Shown: positions 52,669 to 62,765, counted from the first letter of the stretch. The stretch is 64,000 nucleotides of DNA from Microbulbifer elongatus (GCF_021165935.1 NZ_CP088953.1:1116001-1180000), one strand, 5' to 3'. A program made the numbers and translations. The notes: generated from the letters alone by a model not told the origin.

Positions 52669-54669
52669 ATGTCTTCTACTCCGTCTCGCACAGAAAAGGC
52701 TAACGCCATCCGCGCCCTCGCCATGGACGCGGTCCAGAAAGCCAAAAGCGGCCACCCGGGCGCGCCCATGGGTATGGCAGATATCGCCGAAGTGCTGTGG
52801 AACGACTATCTGAAACACAATCCGGCCAACCCCGAGTGGGCGGACCGCGACCGCTTCGTGCTGTCCAACGGCCACGGTTCCATGCTGCTGTATTCCCTGC
52901 TGCACCTGTCCGGCTATGACCTGTCCATCCACGAGCTGCAGAACTTCCGCCAGCTGCACTCCAAGACCCCGGGCCACCCGGAGTACGGTTACGCGCCAGG
53001 TGTAGAAACCACCACCGGCCCACTGGGTCAGGGCATCACCAACGCCGTGGGTATGGCCCTGGCGGAGAAAGTGATGGCTGCGCAGTTCAATCGTGAAGGT
53101 TACGAGCTGGTTGATCACAATACCTACTGCTTCCTGGGCGACGGCTGCCTGATGGAAGGCATCTCCCACGAAGCCTGCTCCCTGGCCGGCACCCTGGGCC
53201 TGGGCAAACTGATCGCCTTCTACGACGACAACGGCATCTCCATCGACGGTGAAGTGGAAGGCTGGTTCACCGACGATACACCCAAGCGCTTCGAATCCTA
53301 CGGTTGGCACGTTATCCCGAACGTGGACGGCCACGACCCCGCCGCGATCAAGGCGGCCATCGAAGAGGCCCGCGCGGAAACCCACAAGCCCACCATCATC
53401 TGCTGCAAAACCGTGATCGGCTTCGGTTCCCCCAACAAGCAGGGCCGCGAAGAGTGTCACGGCGCACCACTGGGCGACGAAGAGATTGCGCTGGTACGCG
53501 AAACTCTGGGCTGGAAACACGAGCCGTTCGTCATCCCTGAAGACCTGTACCACGCCTGGGACGGCCGCGCCAAAGGCGCCGAGCAGGAAGACGAGTGGAA
53601 CGATATTTTCCAGGACTACAAAGAAGCCCACCCGGAACTGGCCGACGAATTCGTACGTCGCATGAACGGTGAGCTGCCGGCAGACTTTCTCGCCAAGGCC
53701 GATGAATACATCAAACAGTGCCAGGCCGATGCCGACAAAATCGCCTCCCGTAAAGCCAGCCAGAACACCCTGAATGCCTACGGCCCGCTGCTGCCGGAAT
53801 TCCTCGGCGGCTCCGCCGACCTCGCAGGCTCCAACCTCACCATCTGGTCCGGCTCCAAAGGTGTTACTGCGGACGACGCCAGCGGCAACTACGTCTACTA
53901 CGGCGTGCGCGAATTCGGTATGAGCGCCATCATGAACGGCATCGCCCTGCACGGTGGCTTCGTGCCCTACGGCGCAACCTTCCTAATGTTTATGGAATAC
54001 GCCCGCAACGCCGTGCGCATGGCCGCGCTGATGAAACAGAAGGTCATCTTCGTCTACACCCACGACTCCATCGGTCTCGGGGAAGACGGCCCCACCCACC
54101 AGCCGGTAGAGCAGCTCACCGCCCTGCGCGCTACACCAAACCTGCAGACCTGGCGCCCCTGTGACGCCACCGAATCTGCAGTGAGCTGGAAAATGGCCAT
54201 CTCCCGCAGCGACGGCCCCAGCGCCCTCATCTTCAGCCGCCAGGGCCTCGCCCCGCAGGCGCGCACCGAAGAGCAGCTGGCCAACGTCGAAAAGGGTGGC
54301 TACATCCTGCGTGATTGCGACGGCGAACCCGAAGCCATCATCATCGCCACCGGCTCCGAAGTAGAACTCGCCACCGCCGCCGCCGAACAACTGTCCGGCC
54401 GCAAAGTGCGCGTGGTTTCCATGCCCTGTGCCGAAGCCTTCAGCGCCCAGCCCGCCGACTACCGCGAATCCGTACTGCCTTCCAGCGTACGCGCCCGCGT
54501 AGCCGTAGAGGCCTGCCACAAGGACTACTGGTACAAGTTCGTCGGCTTCGACGGCGCCATCGTCGGCATGGACACCTTCGGTGAATCCGCACCGGCGGGT
54601 GACCTGATGAAGCACTTCGGCATCACTGCTGAGAAAGTTGTGGAAGCGGTTGAAGGACTGCTGAAGTAA
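52669..54669 (+). CDS. tkt: Transketolase
   Basis: A 666-residue thiamine-diphosphate enzyme of the pentose phosphate pathway. [50 protein letters not shown], the ThDP motif [14 protein letters not shown] through [10 protein letters not shown], and the C-terminal half with [15 protein letters not shown] and [16 protein letters not shown] are standard. I start at the ATG 52669, matching the usual N terminus. It links fructose-6-phosphate and glyceraldehyde-3-phosphate with erythrose-4-phosphate, the substrate of the epd product encoded next. Confidence 0.96.
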   Translation: MSSTPSRTEKANAIRALAMDAVQKAKSGHPGAPMGMADIAEVLWNDYLKHNPANPEWADRDRFVLSNGHGSMLLYSLLHLSGYDLSIHELQNFRQLHSKTPGHPEYGYAPGVETTTGPLGQGITNAVGMALAEKVMAAQFNREGYELVDHNTYCFLGDGCLMEGISHEACSLAGTLGLGKLIAFYDDNGISIDGEVEGWFTDDTPKRFESYGWHVIPNVDGHDPAAIKAAIEEARAETHKPTIICCKTVIGFGSPNKQGREECHGAPLGDEEIALVRETLGWKHEPFVIPEDLYHAWDGRAKGAEQEDEWNDIFQDYKEAHPELADEFVRRMNGELPADFLAKADEYIKQCQADADKIASRKASQNTLNAYGPLLPEFLGGSADLAGSNLTIWSGSKGVTADDASGNYVYYGVREFGMSAIMNGIALHGGFVPYGATFLMFMEYARNAVRMAALMKQKVIFVYTHDSIGLGEDGPTHQPVEQLTALRATPNLQTWRPCDATESAVSWKMAISRSDGPSALIFSRQGLAPQARTEEQLANVEKGGYILRDCDGEPEAIIIATGSEVELATAAAEQLSGRKVRVVSMPCAEAFSAQPADYRESVLPSSVRARVAVEACHKDYWYKFVGFDGAIVGMDTFGESAPAGDLMKHFGITAEKVVEAVEGLLK

Positions 54670-54713
54670 TTTTAATCAAACGCCATAAGTGCTCTGTGGC
54701 GTAAATTGAAGGG

Positions 54714-54831
54714 CAAGTGCTGGGTGGAGGTTTTTGGAAGCGTCGCAAACAGGATGTTTGCGCCGCAGCGCCCAGGGATGGGTTGAAGGGGGGCGCCTAG
54801 CCCGGTTCCGAAAACCTCCACCCAGTGCTTG
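54714..54831. repeat. Nested inverted repeat, copy F
   Basis: Arms of 26 bases (54714-54739 and 54806-54831; key part GTGCTGGGTGGAGGTTTTTG), with three mismatches, enclose a 66-base core in plus orientation with GCAAACAGGATGTTTGC, GCGCCCAGGGATGGG and the GGGGGGCGCCTAGCCC extension seen in copies D and E. It lies 45 bases after the tkt stop. Confidence 0.9.
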
Positions 54832-54930
54832 ACCGCCACTGCACCGGGACAAGGCCCTTTTCCGGGTCCCGGCCGCCACCGCACTGGAACAGAGCAAAAC
54901 CGAGGGTGGTGGATCTAGCCCGAGGTATAC

Positions 54931-55947
54931 ATGCCCACACCGATAAGACTCGCCATAAACGGTTACGGCCGTATAGGTCGCTCCGTATTAAGAGCCCTGT
55001 ACGAATCCAACCTGCGCGACCAGTTGCAGATCGTTGCCATCAACGAACTGGCCGACTGCGCCACCATTGCGCACCTCACCAAATACGACACCGTCCACGG
55101 CCGCTTCCACGGCAAAGTCGAAGTGCACAACGAAACCCTGCACATCAACAACGACCAGATCGCCGTCACCCATCACCGAGATCTCGAAGACCTCGACTGG
55201 CGCAACCCCCAGGTCGACATCGTCCTTGAATGCACCGGCAGCTTCACCGAACGGCAAAGGGCCGAACTGCACCTGAAAGCCGGGGCCAAAAAAGTCATCT
55301 TCTCTCAGCCCGCGCAAAGCGATGTAGATGCCACCATCGTCTACGGCGTCAACGACACCGTCCTGACCGGCAACGAAACCATCATCTCTGCCGCATCGTG
55401 TACCACCAACTGCAGCATCCCCGTCATCGCCGCCCTGGAAAGCGCCCTCGGCATCGAAGCTGGCGTCATCACCACCATCCACTCCGCGATGAATGACCAA
55501 CCGGTAAACGACGCCTACCACCACACTGACCTGCGCAAAACCCGCTCCGCCATCTCGTCAATTATCCCCGTCGATACCGGCCTCGCCCGCGGCATCGAGC
55601 GCATACTCCCCGACATGGCCGGCAAATTCGAAGCCCAGGCCATGCGCGTCCCCACCATCAACGTCTCCGCCATCGACCTCTCGGTGCAGCTGAAAAAATC
55701 CGTCACCCAGGCCGAAGTCAATTCCGTACTCAAAACGGCGGCGGAAACCCGCTTCTGCGGTGTGCTCGGTTACAGCGAAGAGCCCCTCGCTTCCTGTGAC
55801 TACAATCACGATCCCCGCTCCGGCATCGTCGACGCCAGTCAGACGCGTGTGGCCGGCCATAAGCTGGTCAAGGTATTGATCTGGTTCGATAACGAATGGG
55901 GGTTTGCCAATCGAATGCTGGATATTGCCCGGCAGCAGTCAAACTAA
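54931..55947 (+). CDS. epd: Erythrose-4-phosphate dehydrogenase (GAPDH family)
   Basis: A 338-residue NAD-dependent dehydrogenase. The NAD-binding [15 protein letters not shown], the catalytic SCTTNC and the C-terminal [14 protein letters not shown] define the GAPDH family. [20 protein letters not shown] followed by RTRSA-like residues and the [15 protein letters not shown] segment resemble E. coli Epd more than GapA. Epd oxidises erythrose-4-phosphate in pyridoxal-phosphate synthesis. The position after tkt also favours Epd (tkt-epd-pgk order), though pgk does not follow here. A GapA-like function cannot be fully excluded. Confidence 0.85.
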   Translation: MPTPIRLAINGYGRIGRSVLRALYESNLRDQLQIVAINELADCATIAHLTKYDTVHGRFHGKVEVHNETLHINNDQIAVTHHRDLEDLDWRNPQVDIVLECTGSFTERQRAELHLKAGAKKVIFSQPAQSDVDATIVYGVNDTVLTGNETIISAASCTTNCSIPVIAALESALGIEAGVITTIHSAMNDQPVNDAYHHTDLRKTRSAISSIIPVDTGLARGIERILPDMAGKFEAQAMRVPTINVSAIDLSVQLKKSVTQAEVNSVLKTAAETRFCGVLGYSEEPLASCDYNHDPRSGIVDASQTRVAGHKLVKVLIWFDNEWGFANRMLDIARQQSN

Positions 55948-56096
55948 AGACCGCGGAGTTTCCTCCGTCGAAAGGGTTTATTGGTCTTACCAGCTGGTGG
56001 CATTTCGCTGATAATCTCTGTACTCATTAAAACCTACGTTATATAACAGAGCGCCTGTTATTTTGTTCATAACAATAATATTGCGTGGGGGATGAT

Positions 56097-57941
56097 GTGA
56101 AAAAGGCGATCGTAAAATTGAAGATGCCGACAGCCTGGCTGCTTTCGGTGTTCCTGGTGGCTTGCGGTGGCGGTGGAGGCAGTTCCGGGGATACTGATAA
56201 TCCAGCCGTTCAGGAAAAGAAGGTTCAGGATTCTCTAAGCTTTGAAAATTCGGAAATAGAATACTATCTACACAGTGATGTCGGCGAGAACCCGATTTCC
56301 GGCGGGTCCGGCACCGGTGATATTTCTTACTCCTCAAGTAACACCACTGTTGTTACCGTTGATGCCAGTTCTGGCGCGGTCCAGCTGGTTGCGATAGGGA
56401 ATGCTACTGTCAGGGCTACCAAGGCGGGGGATGCCGAGTATCAGCCAGCGGAAGCTTCCTACTCCATTCGTGTTGTCGAAGGGCAGGCGCAAGAGCCATT
56501 AGTCTTCGAGTCAGAAGCGTTGTTGGTTGATCTAAGTGTTGCGGATACAGCAAGCAATCTATTGAGCGGGGGCTCCGGTGACGGCCAGCTCGTATATTCT
56601 TCCAGTGATGATTCGGTTGCCAGCGTCGATATGGAAACTGGCATTGCGACGCTAGTGGCAGAAGGTACGACAGTTATCGGTGTGACAAAGGCAGCATCCG
56701 GACAGTTCGCTGCCGCGCACGCGGAATATAGACTGACAGTCACCGGGCCACCTGACGAGTTGTCGGTTGAACTGGGAAAAACCGATTCGACGTTATCTCT
56801 GAACGGGGTGTTTGCTCCGACGAATATTTATCGATTTACCAACCAAGATTGTGATGTAGATAATTACGCGTCGTGCAGCCATGGCTCAATGAGCGTGGTC
56901 TCCAGCAGTGATGAATTCCCCGTTACCGATGACTATATTGCTGTCGGGCTCCGGGCCTACGTATCTTTCGAGCGGGCTGGATTGCACAGTGCTCCAGTGG
57001 CAGTCGACGTTAAGCGCCCGCCGTTTGTGCGTCGGATGGGGCATGCCATGATCAGCTTTAAAGGGAAGCTGTTTGTAATCGCCGGGCAGGATAATAGTGC
57101 CGGTGAATCCGGGAATGATACATATTGGTACAACGATATCTGGTCTTCCATTGATGGCGTTAACTGGCAACTGGAAACCGAAAGCGCAGCGTTTCCCGGG
57201 CGTGCCTTTCATGAAGTTGTGGAATACGAAAATGCGCTGTACCTGATCGGCGGTGAAGAGGGTATTGGTACAGGCGGTGCTTTATCGTTCAAGCGTGACG
57301 TGTGGAAGTCGAACGATGGTGTTAACTGGACACGCCTGGTTGATAGGGCCCCATTTATGGGCGAGGGCAAAGTTGCTGTATTTGATGGAAAAATTTGGGT
57401 TATTGGCGATAGCGCATTTTCAGGAGATTCGAAAATATATTCATCGACTGATGGCCTGAATTGGGATCTGGAGTTGACCGAATCTCCCTTCGGCTCCCGC
57501 GAAGATATGGCGGTATATATCTGGAACGAGAAGTTGTTCGTCTCTGGTGGCATGGGGCCCGATGGTTCGGATGACTTGATGAATGATGTGTGGTCCTCGC
57601 CAGATGGACGAACCTGGAAAAAAGAGTCTGATGATGGCGGTTATCCAGCACGCGTTCTTGGGAGTGTGGTGGGGCATAACGGCAGGCTCCTGATGGTGGG
57701 CGGACATTCCTTTTCTGCTGGGCACAATACGGTATACAAATCAGAGGACGGAATTACCTGGACGCTGCTGGCTGAGGATGTGATCACTCGAATGAATCAG
57801 ACTCACTCCCTCACAGCTCACGCCAGCAAGCTTTGGCTGTACTCTGGTTTGGACCAGGATTATGTGTGGACATCGAACGATGGTGAAGCTTGGCGCGTGC
57901 CGGTGACACTCGCTGTCGAGTGGGAGTCGGCACCTGAGTAA
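56097..57941 (+). CDS. Lipoprotein with Ig-like repeats and a Kelch-like propeller
   Basis: A 614-residue protein beginning at a GTG with GGGGGAT upstream. The lipobox L-V-A-C is at Cys23, followed by Gly5-Ser-Ser, typical of surface lipoproteins of this group. Two bacterial Ig-like (BIg2-type) repeats follow (about 45-125 and 135-215; each has YSSS...VVTVD/VASVD and a GxATVRATKAG-like strand). From about 300 to the end there are repeated Kelch-like blades (GHAMISFKGKLFVIAGQ, VWKSNDGVNWTRL, IYSSTDGLNWDLEL, VWSSPDGRTWKKES). A carbohydrate- or protein-binding surface role is plausible; no enzyme motif is seen. Confidence 0.78.
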   Translation: MKKAIVKLKMPTAWLLSVFLVACGGGGGSSGDTDNPAVQEKKVQDSLSFENSEIEYYLHSDVGENPISGGSGTGDISYSSSNTTVVTVDASSGAVQLVAIGNATVRATKAGDAEYQPAEASYSIRVVEGQAQEPLVFESEALLVDLSVADTASNLLSGGSGDGQLVYSSSDDSVASVDMETGIATLVAEGTTVIGVTKAASGQFAAAHAEYRLTVTGPPDELSVELGKTDSTLSLNGVFAPTNIYRFTNQDCDVDNYASCSHGSMSVVSSSDEFPVTDDYIAVGLRAYVSFERAGLHSAPVAVDVKRPPFVRRMGHAMISFKGKLFVIAGQDNSAGESGNDTYWYNDIWSSIDGVNWQLETESAAFPGRAFHEVVEYENALYLIGGEEGIGTGGALSFKRDVWKSNDGVNWTRLVDRAPFMGEGKVAVFDGKIWVIGDSAFSGDSKIYSSTDGLNWDLELTESPFGSREDMAVYIWNEKLFVSGGMGPDGSDDLMNDVWSSPDGRTWKKESDDGGYPARVLGSVVGHNGRLLMVGGHSFSAGHNTVYKSEDGITWTLLAEDVITRMNQTHSLTAHASKLWLYSGLDQDYVWTSNDGEAWRVPVTLAVEWESAPE

Positions 57942-57975
57942 GGGCAGGATGCGCCCGGTATGCCTAAATACGGCG

Positions 57976-58010
57976 AAAACAAAAGCACGGCCTAGCCGTG
58001 CTTTTGTTTT
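57976..58010 (+). terminator. Strong terminator after the Kelch-like lipoprotein gene
   Basis: A perfect 16-base stem (AAAACAAAAGCACGGC / GCCGTGCTTTTGTTTT) with a three-base loop. Being A-rich on one side and T-rich on the other, it may work in both directions. Confidence 0.9.
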
Positions 58011-58042
58011 CAGCCCAGACGAATGAACCAAGTGCGTGAGTA

Positions 58043-58528
58043 ATGGTGAGAATCGTACTGCTTACCCACGAGAGGGAGTTATCGCGACGAACGAATACCG
58101 GGCAGCTGGCTCTTCGGGCGCGGGATGACCTGTCTATAGAGCGCATTGTCTGGAAGCGATCGGAACCGTCCCCGGAACTACTTAGGCTCATAAATCGAGA
58201 GGAGGTGGCGCTTCTCTATCCTGTGAGCGAAACCCGGTCAGAAGTATCGGAAGTCGCGTCGGTTGTAGAGGTCCACAATTTTATTCTGCTCGATGGGACC
58301 TGGCAGGAAGCTCGTAAGATGTATAACCGCAGTCCGTACCTGCACCCACTTCCGCGAGTCGATCTGAACATTCGGCACGCTTCGCGATTCAACCTGCGAC
58401 GCAATCAGAGGGATGGCTGCCTGTGTACTGCGGAAACCGTAATTGAGGTGTTGAGAGCAAAGGGGGAGGACCTCACTGCACAGGACGTGACGGCCAGGTT
58501 TACCCGATTTCTTGCGGAGAACGCATGA
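58043..58528 (+). CDS. DTW-domain protein (tRNA acp3U transferase family)
   Basis: A 161-residue protein with the DTW-family pattern: LLTHERELSRRTNTGQLAL near the start, the signature LLDGTWQEARKMYNRSPYL (here DGTW) and RRNQRDGCLCTAET toward the C terminus. E. coli TapT of this family adds 3-amino-3-carboxypropyl to U47 of tRNA. The N-terminal Cys-rich zinc site of longer members is absent, so this is a short form. Exact tRNA target unknown. Confidence 0.82.
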   Translation: MVRIVLLTHERELSRRTNTGQLALRARDDLSIERIVWKRSEPSPELLRLINREEVALLYPVSETRSEVSEVASVVEVHNFILLDGTWQEARKMYNRSPYLHPLPRVDLNIRHASRFNLRRNQRDGCLCTAETVIEVLRAKGEDLTAQDVTARFTRFLAENA

Positions 58529-58548
58529 CCCCCTGCTCATAGCCCCGC

Positions 58549-59856
58549 CTATTTGGTGCCGCAGGAGCCCACGCGAACCTTGTAGGGCTGATGCTCCTGA
58601 AGAAATGTCTGGTACTCACTTCTAAACACGCTGCAGGAGCTTGTGCTGTCATCCGAGGTGCCGCAGCAGCGAATCGCTTCGCGCAAGGCCTGCTCAGAAA
58701 CCGCATCAAATTCCTCGGAGTGTCCCGCGCCGTACATAATGCTGTCTTCCCAGGTTTTCACCGGGCGCCAGGAATTATTACCGTGAGCGCCGCCGTAATA
58801 GCAGCCGGTGCCCTGCAGACAGTCCTGGCCAATATTCTCCGATCCCCAGACCGGAGTGCACTGGGATCCGAAATAGTCGTCTACGGTATCTTCTGACCAG
58901 CCGCAACAGCTGTAATTTCCGTTTTCATCGGTTTCGCAGGTGCCGTCCGCGGCACGGTTGTAGCTGGTACAGCTCGCTCTATCGGTGAGGGTGGGACAGG
59001 TAGCGTTGGCTGACTGGACGTATTCGGAGGCCGGTTTGAAGCTGTTGCACCACTTGCTGCAGCCAGGTGCGTCTAGGTTGGCCCATTCTCTGGATAACTC
59101 GCTGGGCCAGCCCGCTACGCTGGTGCCGTCGGCGTTGATGGGGCTGTCGTAAAGATCGGCCAGCCCGAAGTTATGACCGAGTTCGTGGATCACAATATTG
59201 CGCAGGTGGTGCAGGGTGGTCTCGACATTTTGCCAGTCCCTGTCACTGGCAACATAGATGATTTCACCACCGGACGCGCCGTAATCGCTTTCGCCGATAA
59301 CCACCTTGAGCACACCGTGTACATCGTCACTGGCACACTGCTCCAGAATGGCCTGATGGATCTGCTCCTCCGCGCAGCTGAAACCGCCACTGTCTTTGTG
59401 CGCGCAACCCAGAGCGGCGAAACCCTGTAGGTCGATGTCATAGAAGGCGAACTGGCTCGTGTACTCGGAAAATGGCGCAAGTGCGCGAAACTGGTTGTTC
59501 ACCGCATCCTGCACAATTTCTTCGAAGAAGGGGGCGGAATCCAGGTTCGCAAACAGCACCTTGAAGGGCGCCTCGCTACTGCCGGCAAAGGGCAGGCACG
59601 AGGTCAGCTGCGCGTAGTCACCCGGCTCGACCGCGTAGGCTGAGGGGCTTGTACCCGGTGTTGCGTCGCCACCCGAGCTGACACCGCCCGAGGAATCCGA
59701 TTGGCTCTCGGGGGCGTAAGAAGGGGGTGGAGCCTGAAGCGTCGCATCTTCGCTGTCGCCACTTCCGCCTCCGCCACAGGCGGCAAGCGTCAGGACAACG
59801 GAAATGACTGCAGCAAGGCGCAGACTGGCATATCGGCGGAAAGTAAACTCGGGCAT
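58549..59856 (-). CDS. Lipoprotein zinc metallopeptidase, M64-like
   Basis: A 435-residue exported protein with lipobox L-A-A-C (about residue 26) followed by Gly4 and a Ser/Pro/Gly-rich linker (about 30-75). The catalytic domain has the zinc motif HELGHNFGLADLYD (HExxHxxGxxD) around residue 230. The preceding region (FFEEIVQDAVNNQF, PFSEYTSQFAFYDID) resembles the IgA-peptidase M64 group. The C-terminal third is Cys-rich (about 15 Cys), suggesting disulfides. A secreted protease tethered to the cell surface is likely; the substrate is unknown. The start at 59856 is chosen because it begins the signal peptide; upstream in-frame codons do not look coding. Confidence 0.8.
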   Translation of the reverse strand: MPEFTFRRYASLRLAAVISVVLTLAACGGGGSGDSEDATLQAPPPSYAPESQSDSSGGVSSGGDATPGTSPSAYAVEPGDYAQLTSCLPFAGSSEAPFKVLFANLDSAPFFEEIVQDAVNNQFRALAPFSEYTSQFAFYDIDLQGFAALGCAHKDSGGFSCAEEQIHQAILEQCASDDVHGVLKVVIGESDYGASGGEIIYVASDRDWQNVETTLHHLRNIVIHELGHNFGLADLYDSPINADGTSVAGWPSELSREWANLDAPGCSKWCNSFKPASEYVQSANATCPTLTDRASCTSYNRAADGTCETDENGNYSCCGWSEDTVDDYFGSQCTPVWGSENIGQDCLQGTGCYYGGAHGNNSWRPVKTWEDSIMYGAGHSEEFDAVSEQALREAIRCCGTSDDSTSSCSVFRSEYQTFLQEHQPYKVRVGSCGTK

Positions 59857-60080
59857 TTCAGGGACTTGTGATGATCGATTATTGTGTATTGTCCCTGCGC
59901 AGCAAGCCTGTGACTGCCCGGTGCCCTTGTCCCTGGTGCGGAGTGCGCAAAATTGCAGCATTTTATGGGGCGTTTTCCGTTGAAGCCAGAGGCAAAAAGC
60001 CTGAAACTGCAACTGAATATCAGGTCATTTTTTTGGGGCCATTGTGCCCTGAGGAATCAACATCGTTTGAGGAGATGAAG

Positions 60081-60599
60081 GTGAGAAAACTGTTTCTCTG
60101 GTTGGGTATGCTGGCAATCGCTGTTCCAGCTTTGGCGTTGGAAGTGGGAAGCCCTGCGCCGGAATTTTCCCTGCAAGCATCGGATGGAAAAACCTACGCG
60201 TTATCCGATTTCAAAGGCAAACAGGCGGTGGTGATTGCCTGGTACCCGAAAGCCTTTACCAAAGGTTGCACCATCGAGTGCAAATCGCTGGCTGAAAATG
60301 GCCATCTGATTCGCGAGTACGATGTCGCCTACTTTATGGCCAGTACCGATGAGGTAGCGGATAACGCCAAGTTTGCCGAGGAGCAGAAGGCAGATTTTCC
60401 GCTATTGAGCGACCCGACCGGGGAAGTGGCTGAGGCCTACGGGGTAAAGATGCCAGTGCTGAATATGGCCAAGCGGATCACCATCTATATCGACATGGAT
60501 GGGAATGTGGCAAAGATCGACAAGGACATCAAGCCTGCCACCAGCGCTCAGGACATGGCACGCACTCTGGGTGAGCTGGGTATCGCCAAGAAGAGCTGA
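60081..60599 (+). CDS. Exported peroxiredoxin (BCP/AhpC-TSA-like)
   Basis: A 172-residue thiol peroxidase with a signal peptide (RKLFLWLGMLAIAVPALA). The active site is AWYPKAFTKGCTIECKSL, with peroxidatic Cys and a second Cys four residues later as in the BCP group; DFPLLSDPTGEVAEAYGV follows. The GTG at 60081 has GAGGAG seven bases upstream, while the ATG at 60075 is too close to that site. Export to the periplasm is unusual for BCP-type enzymes. It is divergent from the metallopeptidase gene. Confidence 0.87.
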   Translation: MRKLFLWLGMLAIAVPALALEVGSPAPEFSLQASDGKTYALSDFKGKQAVVIAWYPKAFTKGCTIECKSLAENGHLIREYDVAYFMASTDEVADNAKFAEEQKADFPLLSDPTGEVAEAYGVKMPVLNMAKRITIYIDMDGNVAKIDKDIKPATSAQDMARTLGELGIAKKS

Positions 60600-60602
60600 G
60601 TC

Positions 60603-60637
60603 CAGACAGGGCCGCGAAAGCGGCCCTGTCTGTATTT
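60603..60637. terminator. Stem-loop terminator between convergent genes
   Basis: A 13-base perfect stem (CAGACAGGGCCGC / GCGGCCCTGTCTG) with GAAA tetraloop, followed by the weak T tract TATTTGG. It separates the peroxiredoxin gene from the unknown gene pair reading the other way. Confidence 0.75.
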
Positions 60638-60654
60638 GGTTAGCCGATTTGGGG

Positions 60655-61476
60655 CTACCAGAGAGAGGGTTCGCCGTCTTCGGATTCGGGGGGCTGGCTA
60701 CTCTCCCGGAGGCGCTGTCGCTCCAGCGCCTCTCCCTTAAGCTCGATGCCGGGAGCCCGGTCCGATTGCGTGCCGTCTTCAATAATGGACAGCTTGTCTA
60801 AAAAATCCCAGAAGCTGACAAAGATTTTTTCGAGATCTTCCTGCGGGGGGGCAGTTCCTGGGGCAAAGTAGCCATCGGGGTGGAAATCGAGCATTAATAG
60901 ATGATCGGGTGTTAGAGCGGTGTAAAAGCAGTACTCTCGGTCTAGCTTATAGTTTCCGTGATTTACACATACCCAATCACGCCCGCCGAAACGGTAGTGA
61001 ATCAGGTCTTCAATCCGTTCAGGGTAAATGAAACTGGTGCCTGATAAATCATCTATAGTGTGAATGTCGAAGCACACTCGCTCAAGCCAGCTTCGTTGTT
61101 TCAGATCAACTTTCGCAGAGTATCGATCGGGTGCCGGCCAAATTGCCTTGATGGTAACGCTGCAGGATCCTATAGCGGCCAATTGTTCGCCGTAGGGCAC
61201 GAAATGTCGCCAGTAGACTTCGCTTATAGGGAGATAGCTGAAGGCCGGTCTATTGCCTTTATAGGGGCGGGCTGTATTGACAAAGACGAAGGGTTCATAG
61301 ACCGAGTGGTCATAGATATCGCACTTGTGCGCGATATATTCAGGTCCGTAAGGTGCGGGCGTCGATATCTCACCGGAAAATATCAGCTGTATACCGGAAA
61401 GGTTAAAGCAACTGATAGAGCTATCTTCAAAAGCGCAGTAGTCCAGTACTTGATGCTGAGATATCAGGTTCGACAT
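60655..61476 (-). CDS. Unrecognised 273-residue protein, second gene of a pair
   Basis: I do not recognise the family. The protein has no signal peptide and is rich in Tyr, Phe, Asp and Pro, with WLERVCFDIHTIDDLSG and a GRDWVCVNHGNYKLDREYCFY segment, then a charged C terminus. The region has visibly lower GC than the flanks. The gene starts three bases after the stop of the partner gene, so the two are one transcription unit. The spacing and unrelated sequences fit an effector/immunity or enzyme/partner pair, but this is only inference. Confidence 0.55.
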   Translation of the reverse strand: MSNLISQHQVLDYCAFEDSSISCFNLSGIQLIFSGEISTPAPYGPEYIAHKCDIYDHSVYEPFVFVNTARPYKGNRPAFSYLPISEVYWRHFVPYGEQLAAIGSCSVTIKAIWPAPDRYSAKVDLKQRSWLERVCFDIHTIDDLSGTSFIYPERIEDLIHYRFGGRDWVCVNHGNYKLDREYCFYTALTPDHLLMLDFHPDGYFAPGTAPPQEDLEKIFVSFWDFLDKLSIIEDGTQSDRAPGIELKGEALERQRLRESSQPPESEDGEPSLW

Positions 61477-61479
61477 GCG

Positions 61480-62625
61480 TTACTCCCAGCCAAGGTTACC
61501 GCTTACTTTTTCGACCAGCGCAACAAAGTTTGCACGGCTGAATTCTGCTATGTCGCCTTGGTGGTTCGCGATACGCGCTTTCAAATTCTCGGCGTTCTTA
61601 AGTGTCGATGCCGCTGGTGCGATCTTTTCTGACAGGGATGTCCAGCTTTTATCGTTTGCCTGGAGCTCCTTGGTCACCGCGTCTGCGTCAACTGCCTGGT
61701 GATATCTTGCGCCGAGGCTTTTCATGGTGAGTGTTTTCTTATAAGTGGCGCCAAGTCGGTCAATATCGGACAGCAGGGACCCAATGTTTGAGCGGGGCTC
61801 GACAAAACTGAATTGATGGTGGGAAAGGCTTGCCTGCCCTCGGGCTTTTACTACCTCAAGAGCGCTTTTGAGCAGCTTCGCACCGTGTCCAAAAATATAC
61901 CAGTGGTGCTGTTGATCCGTGTCAGCCCAGTATTGATTCTGAGTTTCGATTAAGACTTTGGCAAGATGGGTTGAGCCAGCTCCCTCTGGGCTCACCTTTT
62001 GTTCTGGACTTTTCCATATGCCAAGCTTGTCAATAATCGAGGTGGGGCAATAGTAAAGTGAAAATTCGTTATTGAGCTCGCGGCCGTTTATTGTTTGCGC
62101 GAAATAATCCCCGACTGAATCCCCGGTAAACTTGAGGTTGAAGGAGTGCTTTTTCGTATCGTAGTTTGCTGCAACAGCAGCGATATGGGTAGTGATTTGG
62201 TGAGCGTCTGCGGGATCATGTCTCCAAGCTCCATGAACAAAGCGTGATGAGTACAAGCCGGAAGGCTTGCCACACCCTTCGCCAAGTGACTGTTGAAGGC
62301 CACTGATATAAACTCCGTCCCCATGACTATTTGGCGCCCCTGACTGAAGAACCGAATAGGTCACCATCACAGAACCACAATCCAAGCGATGCTGATGCGC
62401 ATTGCTCTGATTGGATTGGCTGGTAATCCCCGCAGCAGAGTTTTTAAGCCCGATCATTTTCCGCAAGGTCTGCTGCCCGTGCAGGTCGTCCTCCTGCACA
62501 AACTCGAGATAGGGCGCCAGAAGATTCGGGTCAATAAATACCCGACGACCGTCTTTCCCAATTGTCTCTTTGCTCAAAAATACATATTCACTAAACGGCC
62601 GAGCGACTTCTTGTTGCATACCCAT
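61480..62625 (-). CDS. Unrecognised 381-residue protein, first gene of a pair
   Basis: No family recognised. The N-terminal third is polar, with the stretch ITSQSNQSNAHQH. The middle has SAPNSHGDGVYISGLQQSL-like sequence (read here around residues 95-120), LYSSRFVHGAWRHDPAD and conserved-looking His/Asp residues (HHWYIFGHGAKLL), which could be catalytic. The C-terminal third is helical with Lys/Ala-rich segments. There is no signal peptide. A palindrome like a LexA box lies about 100 bases upstream of its start. Its lower GC than the neighbours suggests acquisition. Confidence 0.55.
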   Translation of the reverse strand: MGMQQEVARPFSEYVFLSKETIGKDGRRVFIDPNLLAPYLEFVQEDDLHGQQTLRKMIGLKNSAAGITSQSNQSNAHQHRLDCGSVMVTYSVLQSGAPNSHGDGVYISGLQQSLGEGCGKPSGLYSSRFVHGAWRHDPADAHQITTHIAAVAANYDTKKHSFNLKFTGDSVGDYFAQTINGRELNNEFSLYYCPTSIIDKLGIWKSPEQKVSPEGAGSTHLAKVLIETQNQYWADTDQQHHWYIFGHGAKLLKSALEVVKARGQASLSHHQFSFVEPRSNIGSLLSDIDRLGATYKKTLTMKSLGARYHQAVDADAVTKELQANDKSWTSLSEKIAPAASTLKNAENLKARIANHQGDIAEFSRANFVALVEKVSGNLGWE

Positions 62626-62724
62626 TCCATTGCGGCATCAAATTTCGGGCTGGCTATTCTAGCGAGGGTGCTGCTTTTATTGAATGCCGGTACGGCTGTA
62701 ATTTTGTGAAATATGAAAAATGTG

Positions 62725-62740
62725 TTGTACGATCGTACAG
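62725..62740. promoter_or_regulatory. LexA-like palindrome upstream of the unknown gene pair
   Basis: TTGTACGATCGTACAG contains the 14-base perfect palindrome TGTACGATCGTACA and matches CTGT-N8-ACAG at seven of eight fixed positions. It lies 100 bases upstream of the minus-strand gene at 62625. It could be an SOS box or the site of another dimeric regulator. Confidence 0.42.
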
Positions 62741-62765
62741 TTTCCCTTTTGGTACCTATTGCATT

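Noticed and set aside
52495..53952. 485-codon ORF opposite tkt
   Set aside because: A shadow frame of transketolase; Gly/Val-rich sequence with no recognisable family.
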